Assembly: GCA_016744295.1 (NCBI GenBank)
Contig: JADGEQ010000002.1
Location: 124,001 to 188,000, forward strand
Reading direction: 5' to 3'
Length of the DNA stretch: 64,000 nt
Origin: Desulfobacteraceae bacterium
Lineage (GTDB): Bacteria; Desulfobacterota; Desulfobacteria; Desulfobacterales; Desulfobacteraceae
Positions 18,084-27,036 of the stretch are shown here, piece after piece. The stretch's first letter is position 1. Every line of letters starts with the position of its first letter. Position numbers and translations under genes: made by a program. Under the pieces are notes generated by a model, which saw only the letters and a list, made by a program, of their open reading frames with translations, was not told the origin of the DNA and did not search any database.

Positions 18084-19367
18084 TTATTTGTTGCGGATCG
18101 CGGTATCCAAAATCTGGTTGAGGGTATCCGATACCGTAGAATTTTTCAAAATGCTGGTGTGGGTTTCGTTAAAACCGATTACTCGGACGGCATTTTGCTG
18201 CATGTGAAGGTCGAGCATGCTGGACAAGGGCAAGGTACCGTCGGTGTTGCCCTCGGTCAGCAGGGCGGATTTTCCGCGATATCCGAACAATAGATAGTAA
18301 TTGGTTTTGGAGGGGATAGGTGTCTGTCCCATCGCTTTGAGATAGGGACTTCCCGGAACCATATCGTACCAGCAGGGAATGATAACAGGGGAATGTTTTA
18401 CCCCCGCGGTTGTGCCGGGATGTCCCTGCCAGGGCGAGGATATGGAAACGAACAGCGGCAGGGATATATTGTCTTCGGATGCCAGGCGGTTGAGGGTATC
18501 CCGGGAGAGAAGACCTCCCATGCTGTGTGCCACAATGATTAATTTTTCAAATTTATAATGGGTTTGCATTTCGTTCAGGTTTCTTCTGAAACCTTCTGCC
18601 AAAAGTTTTAGCCGCAGACCTGAGGGGTAATGGGCAACCCAGGGTTGGAAGCGATTTTGGTCAAGCCCCTTTGTCAGCATCTCAAAGCTGCGGGGTGTCC
18701 CGCCCACTCCGTGGACAAAAAGAACTGGAATTTTGTTTTTGTCATAGGGTTGCAGGAAGAAAATGCCGGAACCGTATTTCTTAAAGAAATTCACGGGCTC
18801 CCACATGCCGAGCTCTCCTGTTTTGGGATCGAATCGGGGGTCGCTCAAGTTAACCAGGGAGCCGAGGTGTCTGTTTTTTAACTGTATGACAGCCGGTTTT
18901 GTCCGGGAGGCGTACAAAAGGGGGATCTCTTTGCGGGCTTCTTCGGGAGGCCTGAGGGTGAGGTTGATCTCCAGGCGCATGCCGGGGACAATTTTAAGAG
19001 GACTGGGCTCGCCATACCATCCCACCCGTTCTGTATGTTGAAAGGTGCTGTCCTCATTGGCATCCTCAAAGGCAAACAGGTAATAGGTGCCGCCCGGCGG
19101 TCTTAGAAAAGCAAAGTTTTCTGTTGAATAGATTAGCTGGTATGCAGTCAATTGTTCTTTTTCCTTGCCGGAATTTTTTTCATAGAGTGTCACACAGATG
19201 GGTTTGTTTGTTTTAAGATCGCTGGTGATTTTTCCGCTGATTACGATGAGGTCATCCAGCTTGGCCAAATCTTTTTTTGCCCGCATCAGGCCGCACCCCG
19301 AAGAAACAACAAAGAAGAGCAGAAGTGCTAGGGCGGACATGGTACGAATGGCGTATGGGGTGTTCAT
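18084..19367 (-). CDS. Lipoprotein alpha/beta hydrolase (lipase/esterase-like)
   Basis: Start at 19367 (ATG) is chosen because AGGAGG lies 10 bases upstream; about 427 residues. The N-terminus is a lipoprotein signal peptide: ALALLLFFVVSSGCG, with the lipobox cysteine after VSSG. After a beta-rich N-terminal domain (~30-150) comes an alpha/beta hydrolase domain: VLFVHGVGGTPRSFEML (oxyanion region), nucleophile Ser in IIVAHSMGGLLS, and a late His in GFNETHTSIL. The family contains PGAP1/lipase-like esterases. It is probably anchored to the inner or outer membrane and faces the periplasm. Transcribed alone. Substrate not predictable. Confidence 0.87.
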   Translation of the reverse strand: MNTPYAIRTMSALALLLFFVVSSGCGLMRAKKDLAKLDDLIVISGKITSDLKTNKPICVTLYEKNSGKEKEQLTAYQLIYSTENFAFLRPPGGTYYLFAFEDANEDSTFQHTERVGWYGEPSPLKIVPGMRLEINLTLRPPEEARKEIPLLYASRTKPAVIQLKNRHLGSLVNLSDPRFDPKTGELGMWEPVNFFKKYGSGIFFLQPYDKNKIPVLFVHGVGGTPRSFEMLTKGLDQNRFQPWVAHYPSGLRLKLLAEGFRRNLNEMQTHYKFEKLIIVAHSMGGLLSRDTLNRLASEDNISLPLFVSISSPWQGHPGTTAGVKHSPVIIPCWYDMVPGSPYLKAMGQTPIPSKTNYYLLFGYRGKSALLTEGNTDGTLPLSSMLDLHMQQNAVRVIGFNETHTSILKNSTVSDTLNQILDTAIRNK

Positions 19368-19629
19368 GATGAATGACCTCCTGGAAATTTGTAGCGCTAC
19401 CATTTATGGATTTTTTTTTATATAGAGTTATCAATATTCGGAACTCATGTAAAGAAAATATCAGTAACCGGATCTTATTCGCAATCATCAATTCAAGGGC
19501 CCTTTTTTATTTGAAATGAATTTCTTCTGGTTTTTTTATCCACGATAAAAAAAATCAAATCCATTGACTATTCCAGGCAATGTTTCTAAAAATACGCTTA
19601 ATTTTAGGTTAATTTTTAGGAAAAAATGA

Positions 19630-20364
19630 ATGAAAATAGAGCAAATCCATGACATCGGTTTTTTTGATATCGGCCGTGACCAGATTCTCCGGGTGGAGGC
19701 AGTCGCAAGGTTTTTTCAGGAGATGGCCACCCGCCATTCAATAAAAGTCGGGGCAGGGCCGGATTTGCTTCTTGCAAGGGGGGTGATCTGGTTTTTGAAC
19801 CGGCTGGAAATAGAGTTTGTCCGGTATCCTTTGCTGGGGGAGAAATTGAAAATCATCACCTGGTCCAGAGGATTCCGCCATCATATGGGCTTAAGGGAGT
19901 ATCGCATTGAATCGGAAAAAGGCCTGGTGGCAAAAGGGTCTTCTGTCTGGATATTTTTTGATTTTAAAAATAAGAAAATTATTAAAGTTCCGGCAGACAT
20001 CGAATCCTTATATGAATTTGAGTCTGAAAAAGGATTTGAGGCTGAACTTTCCGATTGGAAAACCTGCGGAAAAATAGAACCGGAAAAAGAGATGTCCATC
20101 AGCCTTAGGTATGGGGATTTTGATGTAAACGGTCATTTGAATAATACCATTTACCTGGGACTAGTAGAAACCCTGTTTCATGGGACGAAGGGGTGGGAAA
20201 ATAGCAAGATCCGGAATTTGAAAATCCGGTTTGCCAGGGAAATCAGCACATCCGTGGAAGGGGTTCACCTCGGTTGGGAAAAGGCCGGTGATATATACCG
20301 GTTCAATATATATGATCGGGGGGACAGAATATATGCCGACGGACAGTTTACCACCATGGTATAA
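19630..20364 (+). CDS. Acyl-ACP thioesterase
   Basis: 244 residues forming two hot-dog folds. The N-terminal half has the acyl-ACP thioesterase pattern (DQILRVEAVARFFQEMATRH, GVIWFLNRLEIEF, then a GFRHHMGLREYRI stretch). The second half carries the conserved YGDFDVNGHLNNTIYL, where the Asn and His are the active-site pair of FatA/FatB-like enzymes. It would release free fatty acids from acyl carrier protein in the cytoplasm. No RBS stands out before the ATG beyond AGGAAAAAA. A single gene with about 225 bp of AT-rich DNA upstream. Confidence 0.88.
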   Translation: MKIEQIHDIGFFDIGRDQILRVEAVARFFQEMATRHSIKVGAGPDLLLARGVIWFLNRLEIEFVRYPLLGEKLKIITWSRGFRHHMGLREYRIESEKGLVAKGSSVWIFFDFKNKKIIKVPADIESLYEFESEKGFEAELSDWKTCGKIEPEKEMSISLRYGDFDVNGHLNNTIYLGLVETLFHGTKGWENSKIRNLKIRFAREISTSVEGVHLGWEKAGDIYRFNIYDRGDRIYADGQFTTMV

Positions 20365-20412
20365 TCATCCGGGGTAGGGGTGATTTTCTGTTATTTCATG
20401 AACATGTTGGTG

Positions 20413-21210
20413 CTAGAGCAATCCTATCAGCATCTTTGTGCCAACCGCATACAGCAGTATGGCGAAAATTCGTTTGAGTTTGTCCACGGGAAGGCTGTGG
20501 GCAAGTCTTACCCCCAGGGGAGCGGTGAGCACGCTTATGCAGGCAATTCCGAGAAGGGCGGGCAGGTTGATATAGCCAATGGAATAGGCGGGCAGGGAAG
20601 CAATCCCCCAGCCATTAAAAATATAGCCAATGGTGCCAGCCACGGCAATGGGTAACCCAATGGCGGCGGATGTGCCGATGGCGTGGTGGACCGGGATATT
20701 GCACCAGACCATGAAGGGTACAGACAGGGTGCCTCCGCCGATGCCCACAAGACTTGATATGCCTCCGATGATATTTCCCGTGGAAAACATGGCAAGGGTT
20801 CCGGGCAACTCTCTGGATGCCTTTGGTTTTTTGTTCATGATCATCTGGGTGGCAACCACATAGAGAAAAATACAGAAAAATCCTTTTAAGAATTCAGTGG
20901 ACATGGCCCCTGCAAAACAGGAGCCCAGAAAGGTTCCGGTAAATATGCCGATGACAATGCGGCGGACCACTTTCCATCGGACAGCCCCCCTTTTGTGGTG
21001 GGCCATGAAGCTGGACACCGATGTAAACATGATACTGGCCATGGAGGTTCCAAGGGCCACATGCATGAGTATCTGCGGTGATACGCCCTGGATTCCCATG
21101 ATATAGACAAGCATGGGAACGATGACAAGGCCGCCGCCGATTCCAAGAAGACCGGCCAGTATTCCTGCAATGGCCCCGACTCCGCAATAGGTAATAAAAA
21201 CAGTCAGCAT
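20413..21210 (-). CDS. TauE/SafE family membrane permease
   Basis: 265 residues with about eight hydrophobic segments in two repeats. The family sequence GAIAGILAGLLGIGGGLVIVP is at the N-terminus and SSLVGIGGGTLSVPFMVW in the middle; both hold the conserved G-I-G-G-G. TauE/SafE proteins export sulfite, sulfoacetate or similar organosulfur anions across the inner membrane, which would fit a sulfur-metabolising anaerobe. GGAGT precedes the ATG. It is a single gene convergent with the thioesterase. Transported compound unknown. Confidence 0.9.
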   Translation of the reverse strand: MLTVFITYCGVGAIAGILAGLLGIGGGLVIVPMLVYIMGIQGVSPQILMHVALGTSMASIMFTSVSSFMAHHKRGAVRWKVVRRIVIGIFTGTFLGSCFAGAMSTEFLKGFFCIFLYVVATQMIMNKKPKASRELPGTLAMFSTGNIIGGISSLVGIGGGTLSVPFMVWCNIPVHHAIGTSAAIGLPIAVAGTIGYIFNGWGIASLPAYSIGYINLPALLGIACISVLTAPLGVRLAHSLPVDKLKRIFAILLYAVGTKMLIGLL

Positions 21211-21438
21211 TATGGGGTACTCCTAAACTTTTTAATTGTTTGTATTTAAGAATGCCAAAATTTTTCCCGGCAAATCAAAATTATAAATAGCAGCATTTTT
21301 ATTACACCCGGAACTTGTATCCGTCAATATGTTTGGGCAATATGTTCCGGCAAACTGCGCTGGCCCAATACCCAAGCCGAACCGGCGAACAAATTTACAA
21401 ACAGATCTGAAGGCTTGCGCTTAACCCAGGGGCAATGA

Positions 21439-21900
21439 CTACAGCCATCTGGGAACCTGTTTCATGTAAAGTTCATATATTTTTCCAAAATTAGATTTAA
21501 GAATTCTTTCCTCGGGTTCGATTTGGAATCGGGTCATGTACACGTGGAAAAATAAGACAAAAATGAAGGAATAAAGATTATCCAGGTAAAACGCCCAGGA
21601 TAAAAGCCCGAATAGCAACCCTAAATACATTGGGTTCCGTGTGTGCTGGTAAATTCCCGTGGAAACCACCGAGCTTGCCAGATTAGGGTCTAACGGATCA
21701 AATGTTGTTTTTGCCTTTTTAAATTCAATTGCACCTGCCAGGGCAATAGAACCGCCTGTCGCCAATGAAATGATGCCGAAAACAAGCCTAAATGTTCCGT
21801 TCATGTCAGCCTGATGGCTAACCCTACTTGTTAACCACATCAGTGAAAAGGCGATGGCAAAGATTAGGACAGGGGGGATTTTTAATTCTAAAAATTTCAT
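21439..21900 (-). CDS. Isoprenylcysteine carboxyl methyltransferase / phospholipid methyltransferase-like membrane protein
   Basis: ATG at 21900 is preferred (MKFLELKIPPVL then a membrane segment); an upstream in-frame ATG at 21948 would add 16 residues. About 153 residues with four hydrophobic segments. The ICMT/PEMT core YQHTRNPMYLGLLFGLLSW is followed by a C-terminal EPEERILKSNFGKIYELYMK, which holds the SAM-binding Glu/Arg pattern. The family methylates lipids or isoprenoid thiols in the membrane; bacterial substrates are mostly unknown. Single gene. Confidence 0.85.
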   Translation of the reverse strand: MKFLELKIPPVLIFAIAFSLMWLTSRVSHQADMNGTFRLVFGIISLATGGSIALAGAIEFKKAKTTFDPLDPNLASSVVSTGIYQHTRNPMYLGLLFGLLSWAFYLDNLYSFIFVLFFHVYMTRFQIEPEERILKSNFGKIYELYMKQVPRWL

Positions 21901-22191
21901 ATTATTCCCATTGAATTGAAGGATATGTCGGTAAGCGTTTATATTCATTCATCCTGGCCATGCGTATCATACAATCCTTTCATCGATATCAAAAATGTCC
22001 CGGAGACACAATCTCCTTGTCTAATATTCTTGCTACCCATTCTTTTTGAGATTGGGGAAAATACCATGGGCAAGGGAGTCGGAAAAATTAAAAATAACTT
22101 GCAACCAGGGGTGAATCCACATATCTTGAGATAAATTCGGCATGGATTTTTCGCTGTTAGATAATTATTTCAATAAATTCGGAGTATGGTC

Positions 22192-22755
22192 ATGGCAAAA
22201 CATAAACCCTTGATTCTTGCAGTGGACGACAAACCCCAGAACCTTCAATTTTTAGGAAAGCTTTTATCCGATAATGGATATGAAGTGGGAATGGCCCAGA
22301 GCGGTCAGCAGGCCTTGAATTTTGTAAATAAAAATGAACCCGACCTGATCCTTTTGGATATAATGATGCCGGAAATGGACGGTTATGATGTGTGTAAACT
22401 ATTAAAATCCGATGTTGGTTCCCGCCATATCCCCGTTATTTTTATAACAGCCAAAACCAACACAGAAGATATTGTTAAAGGATTTGATGAGGGAGGGGTG
22501 GACTATGTTACCAAGCCCTTTAACTCAGCCGAACTGCTGGCAAGGATCAGAACCCATATTGAGATGAAAATTCTCAGGGGACTTTTGCCCATGTGTTCCC
22601 ATTGTAAAAAAATCCGGGATGATGAAGGTTTTTGGAAACGGGTGGATTCATATTTTGAGGCCCATTCCGAATTGACCTTTACCCACGGGATTTGTCCTGA
22701 CTGTGTGCAAAATCTTTATGGGGAGTCAGATTGGTATAAGAAACGCAACTCCTAG
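22192..22755 (+). CDS. Response regulator with Cys-rich C-terminal extension
   Basis: The ATG at 22192 fits GGAG seven bases upstream; 187 residues. A receiver domain spans ~1-125: acidic pair in ILAVDDKPQNLQFL, phospho-acceptor Asp in DLILLDIMMPEMDGYDV, switch Thr in FITAKTNTEDIV and Lys in YVTKPFNSAELL. There is no DNA-binding output domain. Instead a ~55-residue tail carries MCSHCKKIRDDEGFW and HGICPDC, a CxxC...CxxC pair that probably binds zinc. This tail recurs on bacterial signalling proteins. No kinase gene is adjacent, so its partner is elsewhere. Confidence 0.9.
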   Translation: MAKHKPLILAVDDKPQNLQFLGKLLSDNGYEVGMAQSGQQALNFVNKNEPDLILLDIMMPEMDGYDVCKLLKSDVGSRHIPVIFITAKTNTEDIVKGFDEGGVDYVTKPFNSAELLARIRTHIEMKILRGLLPMCSHCKKIRDDEGFWKRVDSYFEAHSELTFTHGICPDCVQNLYGESDWYKKRNS

Positions 22756-22885
22756 CCCATTCTTTTTACCTTTGGTGAGGCATCCCGATTATTTGGCCTA
22801 GGCTATTCCCAACAAGTTTAATTGCTTTTTTCAAAGATTGAGTTATGTTATGCAAATATAAACTAACCCGAACTTTGGAGTGAAT

Positions 22886-23650
22886 ATGAGTAAAGTGATT
22901 GCTATGGCTGGTAAGGGTGGTGTGGGGAAAACAACTGTTTCCGCACTGGTGACAAGATATTTTGCAAAACAGCAGAAGGATCCCCTTCTTGCAATTGATG
23001 CAGACCCCAACAGCAACCTGGGGGAAACCCTGGGGCTTGAGATAGACAAAACAGTGGGGGATGTCCGGGAAAATTTCATGAAAGATCCCCAGGGTGTTCC
23101 TTCGGGCATGGACAAAATTGTCTACCTTGAAATGCTGATGAATCAGGTATTGATTGAGCAACCGGAATTTGATCTTCTGGTCATGGGGCGTCAGGAAGGC
23201 CAGGGCTGTTATTGCATGGTCAACAATATTTTAAACCGGTTTGCAGAAGAACTGGAAAAAAATTATAAATATCTTCTGGTGGACAACGAGGCGGGGATGG
23301 AGCATTTGAGCCGCAGGACCAGTGGGCGTGTGGATATTCTTCTCCTGGTCACGGATTATGCACTCAGAGGGCTTCGTGCTGTGGGCCGGATCAATGAAAT
23401 GCTGGGGGATCTTAAACTGGAGATCAAACACAAGGGTCTCATCGTCAACCGGGCCCCAAAAGAATTGAGCCAGGCATTTCTGGATGAAGTAGAGCGGATC
23501 GGGGTGCCGATTTTGTGTACCATTCCCGATGATAACAACCTGCTTGAATTTGATATGGACCAGCGTTCTCTGCTGGATCTTCCCGATGATTCAACTGCTG
23601 TGAAGGCGGTTGAGCAGATGATGGAAAAAGTTCATGGGATAATGGGATAA
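22886..23650 (+). CDS. CooC-like MinD/NifH-type ATPase (CO dehydrogenase nickel-insertion factor family)
   Basis: ATG at 22886 has TTGGAG five bases upstream; 254 residues. The deviant Walker A motif MAGKGGVGKTTVSAL is at the N-terminus, followed by the switch DADPNSNLGETLG and the paired metal cysteines of CooC in GCYCMVNN (C-x-C). CooC dimers bind nickel at these cysteines and use ATP to mature CO dehydrogenase/acetyl-CoA synthase. No CODH gene is in the window. The next gene starts one base after this stop, so it is co-translated with a methyltransferase. Family firm; client inferred. Confidence 0.88.
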   Translation: MSKVIAMAGKGGVGKTTVSALVTRYFAKQQKDPLLAIDADPNSNLGETLGLEIDKTVGDVRENFMKDPQGVPSGMDKIVYLEMLMNQVLIEQPEFDLLVMGRQEGQGCYCMVNNILNRFAEELEKNYKYLLVDNEAGMEHLSRRTSGRVDILLLVTDYALRGLRAVGRINEMLGDLKLEIKHKGLIVNRAPKELSQAFLDEVERIGVPILCTIPDDNNLLEFDMDQRSLLDLPDDSTAVKAVEQMMEKVHGIMG

Positions 23651-23651
23651 A

Positions 23652-24422
23652 ATGGGATATGTATTTGATTTCAAGGATGCGGGGAACTACGATGCCTGGA
23701 TAGATAAGGGGAAAAACCGTCATTGCCTGTCCCTTGAAATCAAATTGATTCTGGACCTTTTATCTCCTGAAAAGGGACAGCGGGTTCTGGATATAGGCTG
23801 TGGTACAGGGATCAGCCTGGAACCTCTTTTGGAAAGAGGATTGAACCTTACGGGGATTGATCCTTCCCCCTATATGCTGGATCTGGCCCATAAACGTCTG
23901 GGAAACCGGGTGGATCTTCACCGGGGCCTGGCAGAGGATCTTCCCTTTGATGACAACGCCTTTGATGCAGCCTTGCTGTTTACCAGCCTGGAATTTACAG
24001 ACAGACCGGCCAAGGCCATTGAAGAGGCTTGCCGGGTGGCCAAGGACCGGGTGGTGATCGGGGTGTTGAATCGGTATGCACCCCAGAACATGTTTCGCAG
24101 GTTCAAGAGCCTTTTTTTTACAAATATTTATACCCAGGCACATTTTTTCAGTATATGGGAGCTGCGGCAGATTCTGTTTGCTATCCTGGGAAATGTGCCG
24201 GCTAAATGGCGGACAACTCCCCAATTGCCCTTTGTTTCCGGACCCTGGATTTCCTACATTGAAAATATCGGCCTGGTGCAAAAATCTTTTTGCGGCAGCT
24301 TGATCGGTATGCAGATCAAGCCGGTCCCCAAGTTTCGGACCCGGCCCCTGGCCCTGAAGATACGGAGAAGAAAGATATACAAGCCTAGGGGACTGGTGAC
24401 GGAAATGAGAAACAAGGAATAA
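23652..24422 (+). CDS. Class I SAM-dependent methyltransferase
   Basis: 256 residues. The SAM-binding motif I reads RVLDIGCGTGISLEPLLERG, then GIDPSPYMLDLAHKR (motif II) and FDDNAFDAALLFTSLEFTD (motif III), as in UbiE/COQ5-like methyltransferases. The C-terminal ~110 residues are basic and do not match a known domain (FKSLFFTNIYTQAHFFSIWE). It begins one base after the CooC-like stop codon and is followed 29 bp later by the AmrS-like gene, so it belongs to that operon. Substrate unknown. Confidence 0.88.
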   Translation: MGYVFDFKDAGNYDAWIDKGKNRHCLSLEIKLILDLLSPEKGQRVLDIGCGTGISLEPLLERGLNLTGIDPSPYMLDLAHKRLGNRVDLHRGLAEDLPFDDNAFDAALLFTSLEFTDRPAKAIEEACRVAKDRVVIGVLNRYAPQNMFRRFKSLFFTNIYTQAHFFSIWELRQILFAILGNVPAKWRTTPQLPFVSGPWISYIENIGLVQKSFCGSLIGMQIKPVPKFRTRPLALKIRRRKIYKPRGLVTEMRNKE

Positions 24423-24451
24423 TGAAACAAGGATTAGAAGAATAGAGAATA

Positions 24452-25462
24452 ATGGAAGCCCTTTTATATGAAAAATTGGGAAAAAGTCTTGTTCAATGCA
24501 GAATATGTCATCATTTTTGCAGGATAAAACCAGGGGAAAAAGGCATCTGCAATGTTAGGGAAAACCAGGACGGCAAGCTGGTATCTCTGGTTTTTGACCA
24601 TGTGATTGCCACCAGTGTGGATCCCATTGAAAAAAAACCGATTTTTCATTTTAAACCCGGCTCCACTTCCTATTCCATTGCCACCGTTGGCTGCAATTTT
24701 AAATGTCAATTCTGCCAGAATTCAGATATTGCCCAGATGCCAGCGGACAAAAAGGGCATGATCCAGGGCCAAAAGATCCGGCCCCAAACCATTGTGGACC
24801 AGGCCTTGTCTGCCGGATGCCAGAGTATTTCCTATACCTATACCGAGCCCTCTGTCTTTTTTGAATTGGCCTATGAAACCGCCCGACTGGCCAAAGCAAA
24901 AAATCTGGCCAATATTTTTGTTACCAACGGGTATATGAGTGCAGACCTTGTCCGTCTGGTTGCTCCCTTTCTGGATGCGGCCAATGTGGATCTCAAGGCC
25001 TTTGATGATACATTTTATCAAACATACTGCAAGGCCAGGCTTGAACCGGTGAAAAATACCCTGAGGCTCATGAAAAAGGTTGGGATTTTCGTTGAGGTTA
25101 CCACCCTTTTAATTCCCGGGTTGAATGATGATCCAAATGAACTGACCAGCCTGGCCCGTTTTATTGCCAATGATCTGGGGTGTGAAACCCCCTGGCATAT
25201 TTCCAGGTTCCACCCCGGTTATAAGATGACAAATATTGGCGTCACACCGACATCCTCCCTGGAAGGGGCATACGAGCTCGGAAAAAAGGCAGGTCTGCAC
25301 CATGTCTACACCGGGAATGTGCCGGGACTCCCATCGGAAAACACCCATTGTCCAGGGTGTGGCGCCCTGGTGGTCAAACGCCATGGGTATACAATAGAAA
25401 ACTATTTAAAGGAGAAGGGAACCTGCCCCAAATGTGATGCCAGTCTTTTTGGGATCTATTAA
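24452..25462 (+). CDS. amrS: AmmeMemoRadiSam-system radical SAM enzyme (AmrS family)
   Basis: 336 residues. N-terminal CRICHHFCRIKPGEKGICNVR is a Cys cluster of this family. The radical SAM motif is GCNFKCQFCQN (CxxxCxxC, near residue 78). A TIM-barrel body follows with YTYTEPSVFFELAYETA and VEVTTLLIPGLNDD. The C-terminus carries two CxxC pairs (CPGCGALVV, CPKCDASL), which probably bind zinc or iron. The reaction of AmrS is not established in detail; genomes usually pair it with Memo and AMMECR1 proteins, which are not next to it here. Radical SAM pyruvate formate-lyase-activating proteins are the closest alternative. Confidence 0.9.
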   Translation: MEALLYEKLGKSLVQCRICHHFCRIKPGEKGICNVRENQDGKLVSLVFDHVIATSVDPIEKKPIFHFKPGSTSYSIATVGCNFKCQFCQNSDIAQMPADKKGMIQGQKIRPQTIVDQALSAGCQSISYTYTEPSVFFELAYETARLAKAKNLANIFVTNGYMSADLVRLVAPFLDAANVDLKAFDDTFYQTYCKARLEPVKNTLRLMKKVGIFVEVTTLLIPGLNDDPNELTSLARFIANDLGCETPWHISRFHPGYKMTNIGVTPTSSLEGAYELGKKAGLHHVYTGNVPGLPSENTHCPGCGALVVKRHGYTIENYLKEKGTCPKCDASLFGIY

Positions 25463-25486
25463 CATTCGGTGGCGGGTGGCAGATCC

Positions 25487-26383
25487 ATGGATTCAACCTT
25501 GAAAACAAAAATGAACAAGAAAAGTCTGAAAGAAAAAACAATGGAATATGGGCGGATGATTAAGTTTTCCCATACGATTTTTGCACTTCCCTTTGCCCTG
25601 TCTGCGGTGGTTCTGGCCTGGCAGTCCCATGCCTTTTCCCCCTGGGATCTGGTTTGGATTTTGGTCGCCATGGTGGGGGCAAGGTCGGCTGCCATGGGAT
25701 TTAACAGAATAGTGGATGCCGTCATCGACAAAAAAAATCCCAGAACCGCCATCCGGGAAATTCCCTCGGGAATCTTGTCACAAAAAGAGGCCTCTTTTTT
25801 TGTGGGTATTTCCGCTGTCATTTTTATCGGGGCGGCGGCCCTGTTGTCACCCCTGTGTTTTTTCCTCTCCTTTCCTGTGTTGTTTTTTCTTTTCTTTTAT
25901 TCCTATACCAAGCGATTTACAAAATATTGTCATCTCTACCTGGGCTTTGCAATTTCCCTGGCCCCTGTGGGAGCCTGGGTTGCCATCACCGGCAGTCTGT
26001 CTTCGGGGATTGTTTTCTTGAGCCTGGGGCTGTGGACCTATATTGCCGGGTTTGATATCCTCTATGCCTGTCAGGATATTGATTTTGACAGGGAACAGGG
26101 GTTGTTTTCCCTGCCGTCAAAACTAGGCCCCCAAAAGGCCATGTTTATCTCTTCTTTGCTCCACATGGCAACCATGGTCTTCTTTCTGGCCATGTATTTG
26201 AGCTTTCAAATGCATTCGGTGTTTTTGTTTTTTCTGGCCGGTATTGCCATTCTTCTTGTGATTGAGCACAAGCTGGTCAAACCAAATGACCTGACCCATA
26301 TTGATCTGGCGTTTTTCCATATCAATTCAGTGGTTTCCATTCTTCTTTTTCTGGGCGTCTTGATTGAGGGGTTTTTGAGATGA
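25487..26383 (+). CDS. UbiA-family 4-hydroxybenzoate-type polyprenyltransferase
   Basis: About 298 residues from the ATG at 25487; a GTG at 25469 and an ATG at 25511 are alternatives, and none has a strong RBS. UbiA signatures: the first Asp-rich motif region GFNRIVDAVIDKKNPRTA and the second QDIDFDREQGLFSLPSKLG, with eight or nine membrane helices between and after. It would attach a polyprenyl chain to an aromatic acid in the inner membrane. Its overlap with ubiX fits quinone synthesis; in a menaquinone-using anaerobe the futalosine-route enzyme MqnP is the likely equivalent. Confidence 0.88.
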   Translation: MDSTLKTKMNKKSLKEKTMEYGRMIKFSHTIFALPFALSAVVLAWQSHAFSPWDLVWILVAMVGARSAAMGFNRIVDAVIDKKNPRTAIREIPSGILSQKEASFFVGISAVIFIGAAALLSPLCFFLSFPVLFFLFFYSYTKRFTKYCHLYLGFAISLAPVGAWVAITGSLSSGIVFLSLGLWTYIAGFDILYACQDIDFDREQGLFSLPSKLGPQKAMFISSLLHMATMVFFLAMYLSFQMHSVFLFFLAGIAILLVIEHKLVKPNDLTHIDLAFFHINSVVSILLFLGVLIEGFLR

Positions 26384-27036
26384 AAACCGGTCAAAATTCA
26401 ATAAACCCAGGTATAACAAAGCCAAATATAATAAATCAGGGCAAAATCATAGTGGTTGCCATCAGTGGTGCCTCTGGTTCCATTTATGGGGTAAGACTTA
26501 TAAAAGCCCTGATTGAAACCGGCTGCCGGGTGCTGATTATTTTGTCCCATGCCGGGCAAAAAGTATTGGCCCATGAAATGGGGTATGACCCCAAAGCCTC
26601 TTTTTGTTTGTTCCTTGAACAATACGGGGTGGATCTTGACAGCAACATTGCCCCGGAGATCTTTTTGCAGGATGAGATTGCATCGGCATCGGCTTCAGGC
26701 TCTTTTGTCCACCATGGCATGGCTGTGGCCCCCTGTTCCATGAAAACCCTTTCTGCGGTCGCTTCAGGCTATGCAGACAATCTGCTCACCCGGTCCTGTG
26801 ATGTGAGTTTAAAGGAAAAACGCCCCCTTGTGTTGGTTCCCAGGGAAACCCCCTTTGGGTTGATTCATCTGGAAAATATGAGTCGGGCGGCCATGGCCGG
26901 TGCGGTGATTCTGCCCCCCATCCCTTCCTTTTACACCTTTCCTCAAACCATTGAAGCCCTTGTGGATACGGTTGTGGCCAGAATAATGGATCACCTGGGA
27001 ATGGTTCATGATCTGGGAACAAGGTGGAAATCTTGA
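26380..27036 (+). CDS. ubiX: UbiX-family flavin prenyltransferase
   Basis: 218 residues; the start ATG overlaps the UbiA stop (ATGA), so translation is coupled. The flavoprotein fold starts VVAISGASGSIYGVRLIKAL and contains ASGSFVHHGMAVAPCSMKTLSAVASGYADNLLTR and the C-terminal PIPSFYTFPQTIEALVDTVVARIMDHLG, all typical of UbiX/Pad1. The enzyme makes prenylated FMN, the cofactor of UbiD-type decarboxylases. A UbiD gene is not in the window. The first ~25 residues, rich in Asn and Ile, are an extension relative to most homologues. Confidence 0.93.
   Translation: MKTGQNSINPGITKPNIINQGKIIVVAISGASGSIYGVRLIKALIETGCRVLIILSHAGQKVLAHEMGYDPKASFCLFLEQYGVDLDSNIAPEIFLQDEIASASASGSFVHHGMAVAPCSMKTLSAVASGYADNLLTRSCDVSLKEKRPLVLVPRETPFGLIHLENMSRAAMAGAVILPPIPSFYTFPQTIEALVDTVVARIMDHLGMVHDLGTRWKS

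Noticed and set aside
21916..22134. 72-codon plus-strand frame before the response regulator
   Set aside because: Composition and lack of an RBS argue against coding; it overlaps the promoter side of the membrane methyltransferase gene.
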